Below, piece by piece: positions 38,004 through 47,825 of a stretch of DNA of 53,770 nucleotides (within the stretch, counting starts at the first letter, position 1; each line of letters begins with the position of its first letter). The position numbers were made by a program, and so were the translations under genes. This DNA comes from Candidatus Thermochlorobacter aerophilus (GTDB taxonomy: Bacteria > Bacteroidota > Chlorobiia > Chlorobiales > Thermochlorobacteraceae), in NCBI GenBank assembly GCA_002794105.1, contig PHFL01000045.1, forward strand, positions 8,067 to 61,836, read 5' to 3'. The notes under the pieces are model-generated. The model was given only the letters and a program-made list of their open reading frames with translations. It was not told the DNA's origin and ran no database searches.

Positions 38004-38843
38004 ATGAAAAAACTATTAGAGGCGCTTCTTCTTGATTACCGAGAGTATTTGCTCTTGGTTTTCTTCTGCTTGCTTTCGCTGGCAATGTTTGTTAATCAGG
38101 ACACCCCAGCCCTGCGTGTGCTGCGTGCTTCAGGGCTTGAGATATTTGCTACTGTGGAGCGTGGTCTTGGACTTATCACACGATATGTTGGTCTGGCGAG
38201 CGAAAACGATGAATTGCACCGGCGCAATACGGAACTGCTGGCTGAACTGTCTTTGCTAAGAAATGCTCAAGCTGAAAACCAAGAACTGAAATCGCTTTTG
38301 GATTACAAACGCCGCTCGGAATATCCTTTGAAATTAGCCCAAATTGTAGACCGCACTTTTTCTGCTGAACGCAATTTATTTACGATTAACTTGGGTGCCA
38401 ACGACAGCATTGAAGTCAATATGCCTGTGCTGACCGATGATGGGCTGGTTGGTCGTGTGGTGCTCGTCTCGCCCAATTATGCTATTGTGCAGCCTATTAT
38501 CAATCGTGATTTCAAGGTGGGTGTTGTTTCGGAAAAGACGCGTGTGCTGGGACTTCTGACATGGATTCCAAAAGAGCAATTGGCTTCAATGGAGCATGTT
38601 CTGCTTAGCAACCCTGTTGAAGTTGGCGAGCGTGTCTTTACGGCGCACTTTAGTTCATTTGCTGCGCCATATATCGAGGTCGGCAAAATTGTCGCCGTTG
38701 ACAAAAGTGAAGCTCAACTGTTCTATAAAATTCGCGTTGTCCCGTCAGTGAATTTTGGAAAGCTGGAGCAAGTGTTTGTCATGATGCGTCCGACCGACAA
38801 GGAGTTCGAAGCCATTCGGCGCCGATACAGAGAACTGCAATAA
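38004..38843 (+). CDS. mreC: Rod shape-determining protein MreC
   Basis: 279 residues. N-terminal membrane helix (about 13-29), coiled coil (about 65-95: SENDELHRRNTELLAELSLLRNAQAENQELKSLL) and the periplasmic beta-domain with GANDSIEVNMPVLTDDGLVGRVV. It links the MreB filament to wall synthesis. First of mreC-mreD-PBP2; mreB is not in the window. Confidence 0.94.
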   Translation: MKKLLEALLLDYREYLLLVFFCLLSLAMFVNQDTPALRVLRASGLEIFATVERGLGLITRYVGLASENDELHRRNTELLAELSLLRNAQAENQELKSLLDYKRRSEYPLKLAQIVDRTFSAERNLFTINLGANDSIEVNMPVLTDDGLVGRVVLVSPNYAIVQPIINRDFKVGVVSEKTRVLGLLTWIPKEQLASMEHVLLSNPVEVGERVFTAHFSSFAAPYIEVGKIVAVDKSEAQLFYKIRVVPSVNFGKLEQVFVMMRPTDKEFEAIRRRYRELQ

Positions 38844-38855
38844 TCCTTAAGGCAT

Positions 38856-39320
38856 TTGAGGCAGCGCATTTTTCTTTATGTTGGCGTCGCAGTCCTGTTA
38901 GGATTTGTGCAGCAGTTTTTTTTGGATAGGCTCTTACTCTATGGCGCAACGCCAGATGCGCTGATAATTTGGGCAGTCTTTATTGCGCGGCGCGAAGGTC
39001 AGAGCATTGGCACTACAGCTGGTTTTTTGATTGGCTTGATGATGGATCTTTTGCGTGGCACATTAGGCGTAGATGCCTTCTCCAAGACCGTTTCAGGGTT
39101 TAGTGCTGGTTTTTTTCGCGAAGTCGATCGTCCCAGTGCTCGAAATGAGTTTCTCTTAGCCACTGCTGTGGCGAGTCTTTCAGGTGTAGTTGCCTTTAAC
39201 TTGGTTAGCTACGGCTTTACGCTTGAGTGGTGGCAATACCTGCTTTCTGCTGGCGTGGGCATGGGCTACAATCTGGTTTTGGGATACATCGCTTACGTCC
39301 TTGTGCTTCAACGACTCTAA
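38856..39320 (+). CDS. mreD: Rod shape-determining protein MreD
   Basis: 154 residues from TTG 38856, 12 bases after mreC. Five or so membrane helices; PDALIIWAVFIARREGQSIGTTAGFLIGLMMDLLRGTLGVDAFSKTVSGF is the MreD core. No ATG fits, so a TTG start is likely. Part of the elongasome. Confidence 0.86.
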   Translation: MRQRIFLYVGVAVLLGFVQQFFLDRLLLYGATPDALIIWAVFIARREGQSIGTTAGFLIGLMMDLLRGTLGVDAFSKTVSGFSAGFFREVDRPSARNEFLLATAVASLSGVVAFNLVSYGFTLEWWQYLLSAGVGMGYNLVLGYIAYVLVLQRL

Positions 39321-39331
39321 GACCAATCGAG

Positions 39332-41137
39332 ATGAGAGAGAAGACAATTTCACCGTTAGTCTATGGGGCGCTTTCGCTGGTATTTGCTGTGCTGCTTGGG
39401 CGGCTCTTTTACTTGCAGGTCATCTCATCAGAGACATTCGGTCAGATTTCATCGCAAAATAGCGTGCGCAAAATTCCTGTTGATGCCTCGCGCGGCACAA
39501 TCTACGACCGCAATGGCATTCCCATTGTTGAAAATCAGCCTCAGTATTCTGTGCAAGTCATCCCTGCCGAATTTGACAAATCCAAAATCCCACAGATTGC
39601 TTGGCTTTTAGGCGTCAGTGAGCAGTTTTTGCATGAAAAGCTCAAAGAAGCCGAGAGCTACAGCCGATATGCCCCTACACGCATTTTGCGCGACATTCGT
39701 CTCGAAGCCCTCTTGCGTCTTGAAGAACACTTGTGGCAACTGCCTGGCATTGATGTGGTGATTGAAAATAAGCGCAAATATCCTCGCAAAGATTTTCGAG
39801 CCTCACATGTGCTTGGCTATACCAAGTTTATTTCCAAGCAAATGCTCGAGAAATTACCCAAAGACATCTATGCCCGAGATGACATTATTGGCTATGCAGG
39901 GCTTGAAAAGACATATGAAAACTATCTGCGCGGTCAGCGCGGTTACAAGCTTATGATTGTCAACTCGTTGGGTAAGCAAGTTGCCGAGTATGAAGGCGGC
40001 TCGCAACACATTCCTGCCCAGCGCGGCGGCGATTTGTGGCTAACCATAGATGCCTCCCTGCAAGCCGTGGCAGAAAGTCTGCTGACCGCAACAGGCAAGT
40101 CAGGGTCAATTGTCGCACTCAATCCCCAAAATGGCGAAATTCTTGCCATCACCAGTAAGCCCGACTATGACCCTGCTCTGCTGGAAGGCTCAACCGATGC
40201 GGCAACTTGGACCGCTCTCACTAAAGACCCCAAAAATCCTCTTTTCAATCGCACGACGCAAACCCGCTATCCGCCTGGCTCCACTTTCAAAATGATTTCA
40301 GCTATCGCTGCACTGGAAGAAAAAATCATCACGCCCTCTACAGTCTTTGGCTGCTCTGGTCATTTCAAGTTTGGTGATAAAGTCTTTCTCTGCCATCGTG
40401 GCAAAGGTCATGGCGGATTGGATGTCACACGCGCTATTCAACACTCATGCAACAGTTTCTTCTATCAATTGGTGCTGCGCGTTGGTCTTGACCGCTGGGC
40501 AAAATACAGCGCCATGTTTGGCTTCGGTGAAAAAACCGGGCTAGATATTGCCGATGAACAAACTCCACCTCTACCCACACGAGAGTATTTCAACAAACGA
40601 TATGGTCCGTACAAAGTCGGCTGGCATGATGGGTTTCTTGTCAACTTGGGGATTGGGCAGGGCGACATTGGCGCTACGCCTATTCAAATGGCACGCTACG
40701 TAGCCGCCTTAGCCAACGCGGGCACATTGGTTCAACCGCATCTCCTTAAGGCTTACCGCGATAAACACACCGGCGAAATCAAAACGCCTACTTTTGAAAG
40801 CAAAACTTTGCCGATTTCAAAATCTACTTTCGACATTGTGCGCAATGGCATGCGTCTATGCGTCTCTGACGGCACTGGACGCGCCGCTCAAATCGATGGC
40901 ATTGAAGTTGCTGGCAAAACAGGCACGGCACAAAATCCTCATGGCGACGACCATGCTTGGTTTATCGGGTTTGCTCCTTACCACAATCCGACCATCGCCG
41001 TCTGCGTGCTCGTTGAAAACGCTGGTTTTGGTGGGCAAGTTGCTGCGCCGATTGCTGGCAAAGTCATGGAGTATTACCTCAAACACTTGCAGCCCGCTTC
41101 ACGCGCTAATGCAGACATGGCAGAGACACCAAGATGA
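39332..41137 (+). CDS. mrdA: Penicillin-binding protein 2 (elongasome transpeptidase)
   Basis: 601 residues from ATG 39332, 11 bases after mreD; longer frames run back into mreD. N-terminal membrane helix (about 7-27), dimerisation domain (SRGTIYDRNGIPIVEN), then the transpeptidase: Ser317 in PGSTFKM (SxxK), SCN at 372-374 and KTGT at Lys529. Cross-links peptidoglycan during rod elongation. rodA, which often follows, is absent. Confidence 0.95.
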   Translation: MREKTISPLVYGALSLVFAVLLGRLFYLQVISSETFGQISSQNSVRKIPVDASRGTIYDRNGIPIVENQPQYSVQVIPAEFDKSKIPQIAWLLGVSEQFLHEKLKEAESYSRYAPTRILRDIRLEALLRLEEHLWQLPGIDVVIENKRKYPRKDFRASHVLGYTKFISKQMLEKLPKDIYARDDIIGYAGLEKTYENYLRGQRGYKLMIVNSLGKQVAEYEGGSQHIPAQRGGDLWLTIDASLQAVAESLLTATGKSGSIVALNPQNGEILAITSKPDYDPALLEGSTDAATWTALTKDPKNPLFNRTTQTRYPPGSTFKMISAIAALEEKIITPSTVFGCSGHFKFGDKVFLCHRGKGHGGLDVTRAIQHSCNSFFYQLVLRVGLDRWAKYSAMFGFGEKTGLDIADEQTPPLPTREYFNKRYGPYKVGWHDGFLVNLGIGQGDIGATPIQMARYVAALANAGTLVQPHLLKAYRDKHTGEIKTPTFESKTLPISKSTFDIVRNGMRLCVSDGTGRAAQIDGIEVAGKTGTAQNPHGDDHAWFIGFAPYHNPTIAVCVLVENAGFGGQVAAPIAGKVMEYYLKHLQPASRANADMAETPR

Positions 41138-41222
41138 AACCTGCCTCTACACTGGCATCGTAGGCAAACTGCATCAGCGACCGTAAATTGCTCTTCAGCA
41201 ACTGCATGCAACGCATGAAACT

Positions 41223-42380
41223 ATGGCAGGGCTTTACATTCACATTCCATTCTGCCGACGCCGATGCAACTACTGCGATTTTTATTTCGTCACCAACTCG
41301 GCGCTGATTGCAGATTTTCTTACCGCACTTTCAAAAGAACTGACGGCACGTGCATCACTTCTAGAGGGTCATGTTATCGAGACACTCTACTTTGGCGGCG
41401 GCACCCCATCTATGCTTTCACCAAAAGATTTAAGCTCAATTCTGAATCTTATCTTCCGCACATATACTCTTGCTCCAAATTTGGAACTCACCCTTGAAGT
41501 GAATCCTGAAGATGTTAGTGCGCATTATTTCTCTGCTCTCAAAGACCTTGGCGTCAATCGTATTAGCCTTGGCATTCAATCTTTTCGTGATGCCAAACTG
41601 CGCTGGCTTTCTCGTAAGCACACTGCGGCGCAAAGTCAGCACGCTCTCGAGCTTGCTCAGGCTTGCTTTAGCAACGTCAGCGTAGATTTAATCTTTGGCG
41701 TTGAAGGTGAAACCCTGACCGAGTGGGAAAAAGAATTGGAAACTGTTCTTTCCTTTCAGCCTCAACACATTTCAACATACGCGCTGACCATTGAGCCTAG
41801 AACTTTGCTCGAAAAGCTCATCAAGCGTGGGCAGCGCCAGCCGCCCTTGGATGCAGTGCAAGCCGACATGTTTCTCTGCACCATGCACACTCTGCAAGCA
41901 GAAGGCTACGAACATTATGAAGTGTCTAATTTTTCCAAACCCCACTATCAGTCGCGCCACAATCGTGCTTATTGGCAACGAGTGCCTTATTTGGGCTTTG
42001 GTCCTTCAGCTCATTCCTTCATCATTTTGCCTCATCATGAAGAGCGCTTTGCCAATCATGCCAACCTGAAAGCATATCTACAGACGCCCGAACACGCTCT
42101 GGCTTTTCGCGAAATCCTAACCCCTAAGGATATTTTCAACGAAATGGTGCTGTTAGGACTTCGGCAAAAGAGCGGTCTTAATCTATCGGAATTGCAGAAA
42201 AAGTTTTGTAAATTTGCCCCTCAATTTTCTACGCATCTTGATAAATGCGTGGCAAAGCTAAATTCGCTTGAAGCCGATGGCTTCGTGGTTATGGAGTCGC
42301 ACAACGGACACCAAATTGTCAAGCTGACCGATAAAGGATTTACACTTGCTGATGCAATTGCCGAATCACTCTTCCTCTGA
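41223..42380 (+). CDS. hemW: HemW-like radical SAM protein
   Basis: 385 residues. Radical SAM Cys11-xxx-Cys15-xx-Cys18 (FCRRRCNYCDF), YFGGGTPSML, NRISLGIQSF, and the C-terminal winged domain with PYLGFGPSAHSF. The HxxxCxxC-like extra Cys of true HemN is not seen, so this is HemW (haem chaperone) rather than coproporphyrinogen dehydrogenase. 85 bases after PBP2. Confidence 0.9.
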   Translation: MAGLYIHIPFCRRRCNYCDFYFVTNSALIADFLTALSKELTARASLLEGHVIETLYFGGGTPSMLSPKDLSSILNLIFRTYTLAPNLELTLEVNPEDVSAHYFSALKDLGVNRISLGIQSFRDAKLRWLSRKHTAAQSQHALELAQACFSNVSVDLIFGVEGETLTEWEKELETVLSFQPQHISTYALTIEPRTLLEKLIKRGQRQPPLDAVQADMFLCTMHTLQAEGYEHYEVSNFSKPHYQSRHNRAYWQRVPYLGFGPSAHSFIILPHHEERFANHANLKAYLQTPEHALAFREILTPKDIFNEMVLLGLRQKSGLNLSELQKKFCKFAPQFSTHLDKCVAKLNSLEADGFVVMESHNGHQIVKLTDKGFTLADAIAESLFL

Positions 42381-42399
42381 ACTCATCCAAACTCGTCTG

Positions 42400-45138
42400 A
42401 TGCCACACAAGAAACTCAACGCCTATATTGCCCTTGCAGTCTATGCAGTTGCCCAAGTGGTCTATCTTCTTACTATTGCTCCAACTTTTTCATTTTGGGA
42501 CTGCGGGGAGTTTATTGCCGTTGCCAATACGCTTGGTGTGCCTCATCCGCCGGGCACGCCTATCTTCACCATGATGGGACGCGTCTTCATCATCCTTTTT
42601 GCACCTTTCATTGAAGACATCAGCTTGCGCGTCAATCTTATCAGCACCATTACGGCTTCACTTGCCGTGATGCTTACTTACCTTATTACGGTTCGTCTCA
42701 TCCGCATCTATCGTGGCACGCCGCCCGATGAGTGGTCGACGGCAGAAAAAATTTCTGCCTACGGCGCTGGAGTTGTTGCCGCTTTAACTTTGGCTTTTTC
42801 AGATAGCTTTTGGTTCAATGCTGTAGAGGCAGAGGTGTATGCGTCATCTATGTTCCTCAATACAGTAGTGGTCTGGCTGATGCTGCGCTGGTATGAATAT
42901 GCTGACACGGAAACAGGCGACAAGTGGCTCTTACTGATTGCGTATGCTTTCGGTATCGCTTTGGGTGTACATCTACAAGCCCTGCTGGCATTCTTCGCAT
43001 TAGCATTGATTTACTACTTTCGCCGCTATGAATTTTCTATCAAAGGCTTTGCACTTTTGGTTGTCATCTCCTCTCTGATGTTCTTGGTAATTTACCCCGG
43101 CGTGGTGCAGAAATTGCCACAGCTCATGCGCGACACTTCTCCGCTTGTCGGTGTCCTCATTGTTGTAGGGTTAGTCTATGCCATCTATTACACCTACCAA
43201 AACAGGATGCGGCTGGCTAATCTTATCTCTACCGCATTGCTACTTATCCTCATCGGATATAGCTCCATGACAATGGTGATGTTACGCTCGCAAGCCAAGC
43301 CGCCTATCAACGAAAACGCACCAGCCACATTTGAACGACTTGTCTCATATCTTAACCGTGAGCAGTATGGCGATTACCCACTTTTCAAACGCCGCTGGTC
43401 CAACGACCCCGAACACCAACGCAACTATCAAAAATACACGAGCGATTTTGACTTCTTCATCAAGTATCAAGTTGCGCATCTGTATCTGCGTTACTTTGGT
43501 TGGCAATTCATTGGGCGTGCTGGCGATGAGCAAGACGACGGAGTAGATTGGTCCAAGCTCTGGGGCATACCTTTTGCCACTGGTCTGTTTGGCGCCATCT
43601 ATCACTTTCGGCGCAATTGGCAGATGGCACTCATGGTGGTTGCTCTACTTCTGCTGACTGGTGTATTCATCAACATCTACACTAACCCACCTGAGCCGCA
43701 ACCGCGTGAGCGCGATTACGTCTATGTCGGCAGTTTCTTTGCATTCGCCATCTGGGTTGGCATCGGCATTGATGCGCTCTTTGAGACCATACGCGAAAGC
43801 GTTACCGACGAGCCGAAGCTCACACTCGGTGCAATTGCAGCTTGTGCTTTTGGTCTAATTTTCATCAATGCCAACATGCTTCGGGTCAATTATCACTCGC
43901 ACGACCGCTCTGGCAACTATGTTCCCTACGACTACGCCTACAACTTGCTCATGAGCTGCGAAAAAGACGCCGTGCTCTTTACCAACGGGGATAATGATAC
44001 CTTTCCGCTATGGTGTTTGCAGGAAGTCTATGGCATTCGTCAAGATGTGCGCGTCTGCAACCTCAGCCTTGCCAATACTGATTGGCATGTTTGGCAGCTC
44101 AAAAATGAAGAGCCTCGTGGTGCAAAAAAAGTCAAAATGAACATCTCTGACCGTGAGCTCAATCCGAGAGATTTTGGCTATGAACCGTGGAAAGCTCGCG
44201 AAATCGTTCTTCCTGTGCCAGATGCTGTCAAGCAAGGTGAATACAAATCGTATTACGAAAATCGAGACCGCAAAATCCCCAGTCTCGGAGGCAACTACAC
44301 TGTTGTCGATACCATCCGTTGGGTCATGCCGCCTGTTGTGCAAGGACCGAGCAATCAAGGCTATATTCGTGCCCAAGACCGCGTCGTCTATGAAGTTATT
44401 GTCAACAACATCTGGAGCCGTCCGATTTATTTTGCCATGACGGTCAGCGAATCCAACCGCATCGGCATTGATGATTACTTGCGCATGGATGGTTTCGCTT
44501 ACAAGGTTGTGCCTATCAAGTCCGATGGGTATGGCGTTGTCGACAAAGAAATCATGTATGATAAGCTCATGAATGTCTTCCGCTATACCAATCTCAATAA
44601 TCCCTCCGTCTATTTTGATGAAAACACTCGCCGCCTAGTAAGCAACTACCGAAATGTCTTTTTGCGCCTTGCTTCAGATTTTGCAAATGACCCCAACGGC
44701 ATCAGTCGCATACGCGAAAAAGATGGAACCGTGCGCGAACGCTCCAATAGAGACTTAGCTATTGCTGTGTTGGATAAAGCACAATCTGACCTACTAAGTG
44801 CAGAGCGAGAGCCAGACTTTCGGCTAACTCAAGCTATGATTCGTATCTATGCAAATGTTGGTGCCAAAGACAAAGCTCTCCGCCTTGTGCCGCAAATGGA
44901 AAAAGAAGTTCAAGATTTGATGCTCAAGAATCCGCAAGACCCACTGCCCAATTTCTACCTAGCTCAAGTCTACCGCTCGCTGGGCGAATATCAAAAAGCC
45001 TTACCTATCTTCCAGCAGTTGGCTAGTCTATATCCCGATGACCCACAACTCAAGCAGGAGGTCGAGGAGTTAAAGCGCCTTGCCAATAGTGAAAGAACTT
45101 TGGATAGTTCTACTTTAACAAAAGAAAAATTAAATTGA
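42400..45138 (+). CDS. DUF2723 membrane glycosyltransferase-like protein with TPR tail
   Basis: 912 residues from ATG 42400, 19 bases after hemW. About 10-12 membrane helices in the first 530 residues, with the DUF2723 motif FSFWDCGEFIAVANTLGVPHPPGTP in the first loop (the Asp/Glu are the likely catalytic site), and a large soluble region from about 530 ending in TPR-like repeats (FYLAQVYRSLGEYQKALPIFQQL). The family is related to protein O-mannosyltransferases (human TMEM260). It may glycosylate exported proteins; substrate unknown. The polyprenol sugar synthase at 35327 could supply it. Confidence 0.85.
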   Translation: MPHKKLNAYIALAVYAVAQVVYLLTIAPTFSFWDCGEFIAVANTLGVPHPPGTPIFTMMGRVFIILFAPFIEDISLRVNLISTITASLAVMLTYLITVRLIRIYRGTPPDEWSTAEKISAYGAGVVAALTLAFSDSFWFNAVEAEVYASSMFLNTVVVWLMLRWYEYADTETGDKWLLLIAYAFGIALGVHLQALLAFFALALIYYFRRYEFSIKGFALLVVISSLMFLVIYPGVVQKLPQLMRDTSPLVGVLIVVGLVYAIYYTYQNRMRLANLISTALLLILIGYSSMTMVMLRSQAKPPINENAPATFERLVSYLNREQYGDYPLFKRRWSNDPEHQRNYQKYTSDFDFFIKYQVAHLYLRYFGWQFIGRAGDEQDDGVDWSKLWGIPFATGLFGAIYHFRRNWQMALMVVALLLLTGVFINIYTNPPEPQPRERDYVYVGSFFAFAIWVGIGIDALFETIRESVTDEPKLTLGAIAACAFGLIFINANMLRVNYHSHDRSGNYVPYDYAYNLLMSCEKDAVLFTNGDNDTFPLWCLQEVYGIRQDVRVCNLSLANTDWHVWQLKNEEPRGAKKVKMNISDRELNPRDFGYEPWKAREIVLPVPDAVKQGEYKSYYENRDRKIPSLGGNYTVVDTIRWVMPPVVQGPSNQGYIRAQDRVVYEVIVNNIWSRPIYFAMTVSESNRIGIDDYLRMDGFAYKVVPIKSDGYGVVDKEIMYDKLMNVFRYTNLNNPSVYFDENTRRLVSNYRNVFLRLASDFANDPNGISRIREKDGTVRERSNRDLAIAVLDKAQSDLLSAEREPDFRLTQAMIRIYANVGAKDKALRLVPQMEKEVQDLMLKNPQDPLPNFYLAQVYRSLGEYQKALPIFQQLASLYPDDPQLKQEVEELKRLANSERTLDSSTLTKEKLN

Positions 45139-45162
45139 CGCTTCAAAAAAGTTTAACAGTTT

Positions 45163-46023
45163 ATGCTAATCGCTTCAGATGTTACATCGATAATCCAACC
45201 AAAGTGGCTTGAGCCGCATACCATACTTGAGCTAAAGCGTCGCTATGAGACTGCCCAGCCCTATCCACATGTTGTCATTGATGGTTTTCTTGATGAGAAA
45301 GTGGCAGACATGCTCTATGAGCACTTCCCCAAGTTAGAGCAGATGAAGACGCATTACAACGGTATCAATGAGCGCAAAGCTGAGGATAGTCAGTTCTCAA
45401 ATTATCATCCCATCTTCACAGCGGTGCGCAATGCGCTCTACAGCAAGCACTTTCTTCAATTTCTGGAACAGATTACAGGTATTTGCCATCTTACGACTTG
45501 CGACGGACCATTGGGCTCTGGCACGCATCAAGGTGGCAATGGCAGTTATCTGGATATTCATATTGACTTTAACATTCATCCTACAGAGCCATTGCACCGG
45601 CGCGTTAATGTGCTCATTTTCTTGAACAAGTATTGGAAAGAAGAGTATGGCGGTAAGCTGGAAATGTGGGATGCTACCATGAGCTACTGCGGCGCTGCAC
45701 ATCTTCCGATACTTAATCGCTGCGTGATTTTTGAAACCAACGACGTTTCCTATCATGGTTATTCTAAAATCAATGTACCCGACGGTGAATCGCGCAAATC
45801 TTTCTATGCCTACTACTACACCCCTGCACCCAACGGCATTGCATACCACGATACTACTTTTCGTACCCGCCCTGACGAACCCTTATCCAAAAAAGCCAAG
45901 ACGATTGTCAAGGAAACCGCAAAAAATTTCATCAAACGCCAACTCAAAGCTTTAGGATTGCTCAACCTTTACAACAACACTCTTTTTGCGTTCAAAACTC
46001 GCAACAGGGAGTCATCAGGATGA
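45163..46023 (+). CDS. 2-oxoglutarate/Fe(II) oxygenase
   Basis: 286 residues. Prolyl-4-hydroxylase-like fold: iron ligands His133-Ile-Asp135 (YLDIHIDFNIHP) and His198 (VSYHGY), 2OG-binding Arg211 or so (GESRKSFYAYYY). Substrate unknown; such enzymes hydroxylate proteins, sugars or lipids. Its last four bases overlap the lpxA start, so it is made with LpxA. Twenty-four bases after DUF2723. Confidence 0.85.
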   Translation: MLIASDVTSIIQPKWLEPHTILELKRRYETAQPYPHVVIDGFLDEKVADMLYEHFPKLEQMKTHYNGINERKAEDSQFSNYHPIFTAVRNALYSKHFLQFLEQITGICHLTTCDGPLGSGTHQGGNGSYLDIHIDFNIHPTEPLHRRVNVLIFLNKYWKEEYGGKLEMWDATMSYCGAAHLPILNRCVIFETNDVSYHGYSKINVPDGESRKSFYAYYYTPAPNGIAYHDTTFRTRPDEPLSKKAKTIVKETAKNFIKRQLKALGLLNLYNNTLFAFKTRNRESSG

Positions 46024-46835
46024 GTGTGTTAGAAGCAGAAATTCATCCTACGGCTATTGTTAGCACAGGTGCAAAACTAGGTGCTGGTGTCAAAATTGGC
46101 GCCTACAGCGTAATTGAGGACGATGTCGAAATCGGTGAAGGCACTGAAATTGCCCATCATGTCATCATCTATAGCGGCGCTCGTATTGGTAAGTATTGTC
46201 GTATCTTTCCTCATGCTGTCATCGCCGCTATTCCGCAAGACCTCAAATTCTTTGGCGAAAAAACCACTCTCATCGTCGGCGATTACACAACCATTCGTGA
46301 ATGTGTAACACTTAACCGCGGCACCGTTGCTTTGGGGAAAACGGTTATTGGCTCGCATTGCCTGCTAATGGCTTATGTGCACGTTGCCCACGATTGTGTC
46401 ATTGCAGACAATGTTATCGTGGCTAATGCTGTACAATTCGGTGGTCATGTGGCAGTGGATGAATATGCATTTATCGGGGGTGCTGCTGTTGTGCATCAAT
46501 TTACACGCATTGGCAAACATGCTATGATTGGCGGTGCGGCTAAAGTCGTGCACGACGTCCCACCCTTCGTTACTGCCGACCGCTCTCCAGCACGCTATGA
46601 AGGCATCAATCTTACCGGACTAAAACGCCGTAACTTCTCCTCCTCGCAAATCAATACCATACGCGATTGCTACCGCATCATCTTTCAGTCTGGACTACTT
46701 GTGAAAAACGCTCTCGAGAAAATTAAATCAGAAATACCCGACTCCCCAGAGCGCCACGACATCCTCTCTTTTTTTGAATCGCGTGGCAAGCGTCAATTCA
46801 TTCGCTCCTGCTTTGCCGCTCCACCTTCATCGTAG
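46020..46835 (+). CDS. lpxA: UDP-N-acetylglucosamine O-acyltransferase
   Basis: 271 residues. Hexapeptide-repeat left-handed beta-helix; IPQDLKF, ECVTLNRGT, and catalytic His124 in YVHVAHDCVIADN; helical C-terminal domain from about 200. First step of lipid A synthesis. The other lpx genes are not adjacent. Confidence 0.95.
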   Translation: MSVLEAEIHPTAIVSTGAKLGAGVKIGAYSVIEDDVEIGEGTEIAHHVIIYSGARIGKYCRIFPHAVIAAIPQDLKFFGEKTTLIVGDYTTIRECVTLNRGTVALGKTVIGSHCLLMAYVHVAHDCVIADNVIVANAVQFGGHVAVDEYAFIGGAAVVHQFTRIGKHAMIGGAAKVVHDVPPFVTADRSPARYEGINLTGLKRRNFSSSQINTIRDCYRIIFQSGLLVKNALEKIKSEIPDSPERHDILSFFESRGKRQFIRSCFAAPPSS

Positions 46836-46953
46836 CCTACTCGCCTTCCAGTATCTTCAATGCTACATCCACTTAGTTGAAAAAACATCCACACGCTAGC
46901 CACGACCTTTGCTCCACCAATTTTGCATGGTAGCCAGAATTATACACTTTTCT

Positions 46954-47084
46954 GTCATGCTGAATAAAGCATCAGCGAAGTGAAGCATCCATACAATGGA
47001 TTCCTCACTGCGTTCGGAATGACATCCTCGGTCTTGTCAAGTGAAACATCCGCACTGGATTCCTCGCGCTGTGCCCGGAATGAC
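46954..47084. repeat. Two short inverted-repeat elements related to the 1-817 repeats
   Basis: Element 1 (46954-47023) starts GTCATGCTGAAT, contains AAGCATCC and ends GGATTCCTCACTGCGTTCGGAATGAC-type inverted arm; element 2 (47036-47084) starts GTCAAGTGAAACATCC and ends in GGATTCCTCGCGCT...GGAATGAC. Both keep the outer palindrome of the cloverleaf repeats but lack the three-hairpin core. They fill most of the 365-bp gap between lpxA and miaE; a small hairpin AAGGCG/CGCCTT follows at about 47117. Confidence 0.75.
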
Positions 47085-47200
47085 AAGAAAAGAAAAAAGT
47101 GTTCAGCACGACCGAAAAGGCGTTCGTTCGCCTTCGCAAAACATGCTTGAAATAGTAGCGCAATAAAAAGTATATTATTTACTTAAACGCAAATGTTCCA

Positions 47201-47821
47201 ATGCGCATAGCATCTTATCACGGCTTTCAACTACCGCTTCGCTATACTACGCCCAGAACATGGGCTGAACGCGTTTTGCAAGATTCTCTGCACTTGCTCT
47301 ACGACCACGCTTACTTAGAGCGCAAAGCTGCCACCAACGCTTTAGACCTCCTAAATCGCTGGGTTAGCTCATCTTCATTCCAGCAATGGACACAAACGCT
47401 CTCGCATCTGGCGCAAGATGAAACAGCTCATCTCTACCTTGTCATGCGTCTGATTGCCAAACGAGGTGGCACTCTGCCACGCACGCATCGTAATCCGTAT
47501 GCGCAAGCGCTGCGTCGCCATGTTCGGATGGGACAAGGAAAGTATGAGATATTAGACCGCCTGTTGGTCTCCGCCCTCATTGAAGCTCGTTCTTGCGAAC
47601 GATTCCAGCTGCTGGCTGACACTGCCCAAGACACTGAGCTGCAACAGCTTTACCGCAACCTCTTTGCCTCCGAAGCCAGTCACTACAAAACCTTCTTGAC
47701 CTTAGCGGAAACTGTCGTAGACCCTCCCATTCTCGAAGCACGCTGGCATGAGTTGCTCCATCTTGAAGCCGAACTTATTCAAACCCAACCTGAACAACCT
47801 ACCCTTCATAGTCGTGCATAA
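47201..47821 (+). CDS. miaE: tRNA-(ms2io6A)-hydroxylase
   Basis: 206 residues. Ferritin-like di-iron protein: Glu/His ligands visible in DHAYLERKAA, HLAQDETAH, ALIEARSCERF and FASEASHY, in the MiaE spacing. Hydroxylates ms2i6A at position 37 of some tRNAs. Stands alone; convergent with the DUF262 gene (4 bp apart). Confidence 0.9.
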   Translation: MRIASYHGFQLPLRYTTPRTWAERVLQDSLHLLYDHAYLERKAATNALDLLNRWVSSSSFQQWTQTLSHLAQDETAHLYLVMRLIAKRGGTLPRTHRNPYAQALRRHVRMGQGKYEILDRLLVSALIEARSCERFQLLADTAQDTELQQLYRNLFASEASHYKTFLTLAETVVDPPILEARWHELLHLEAELIQTQPEQPTLHSRA

Positions 47822-47825
47822 CCCT

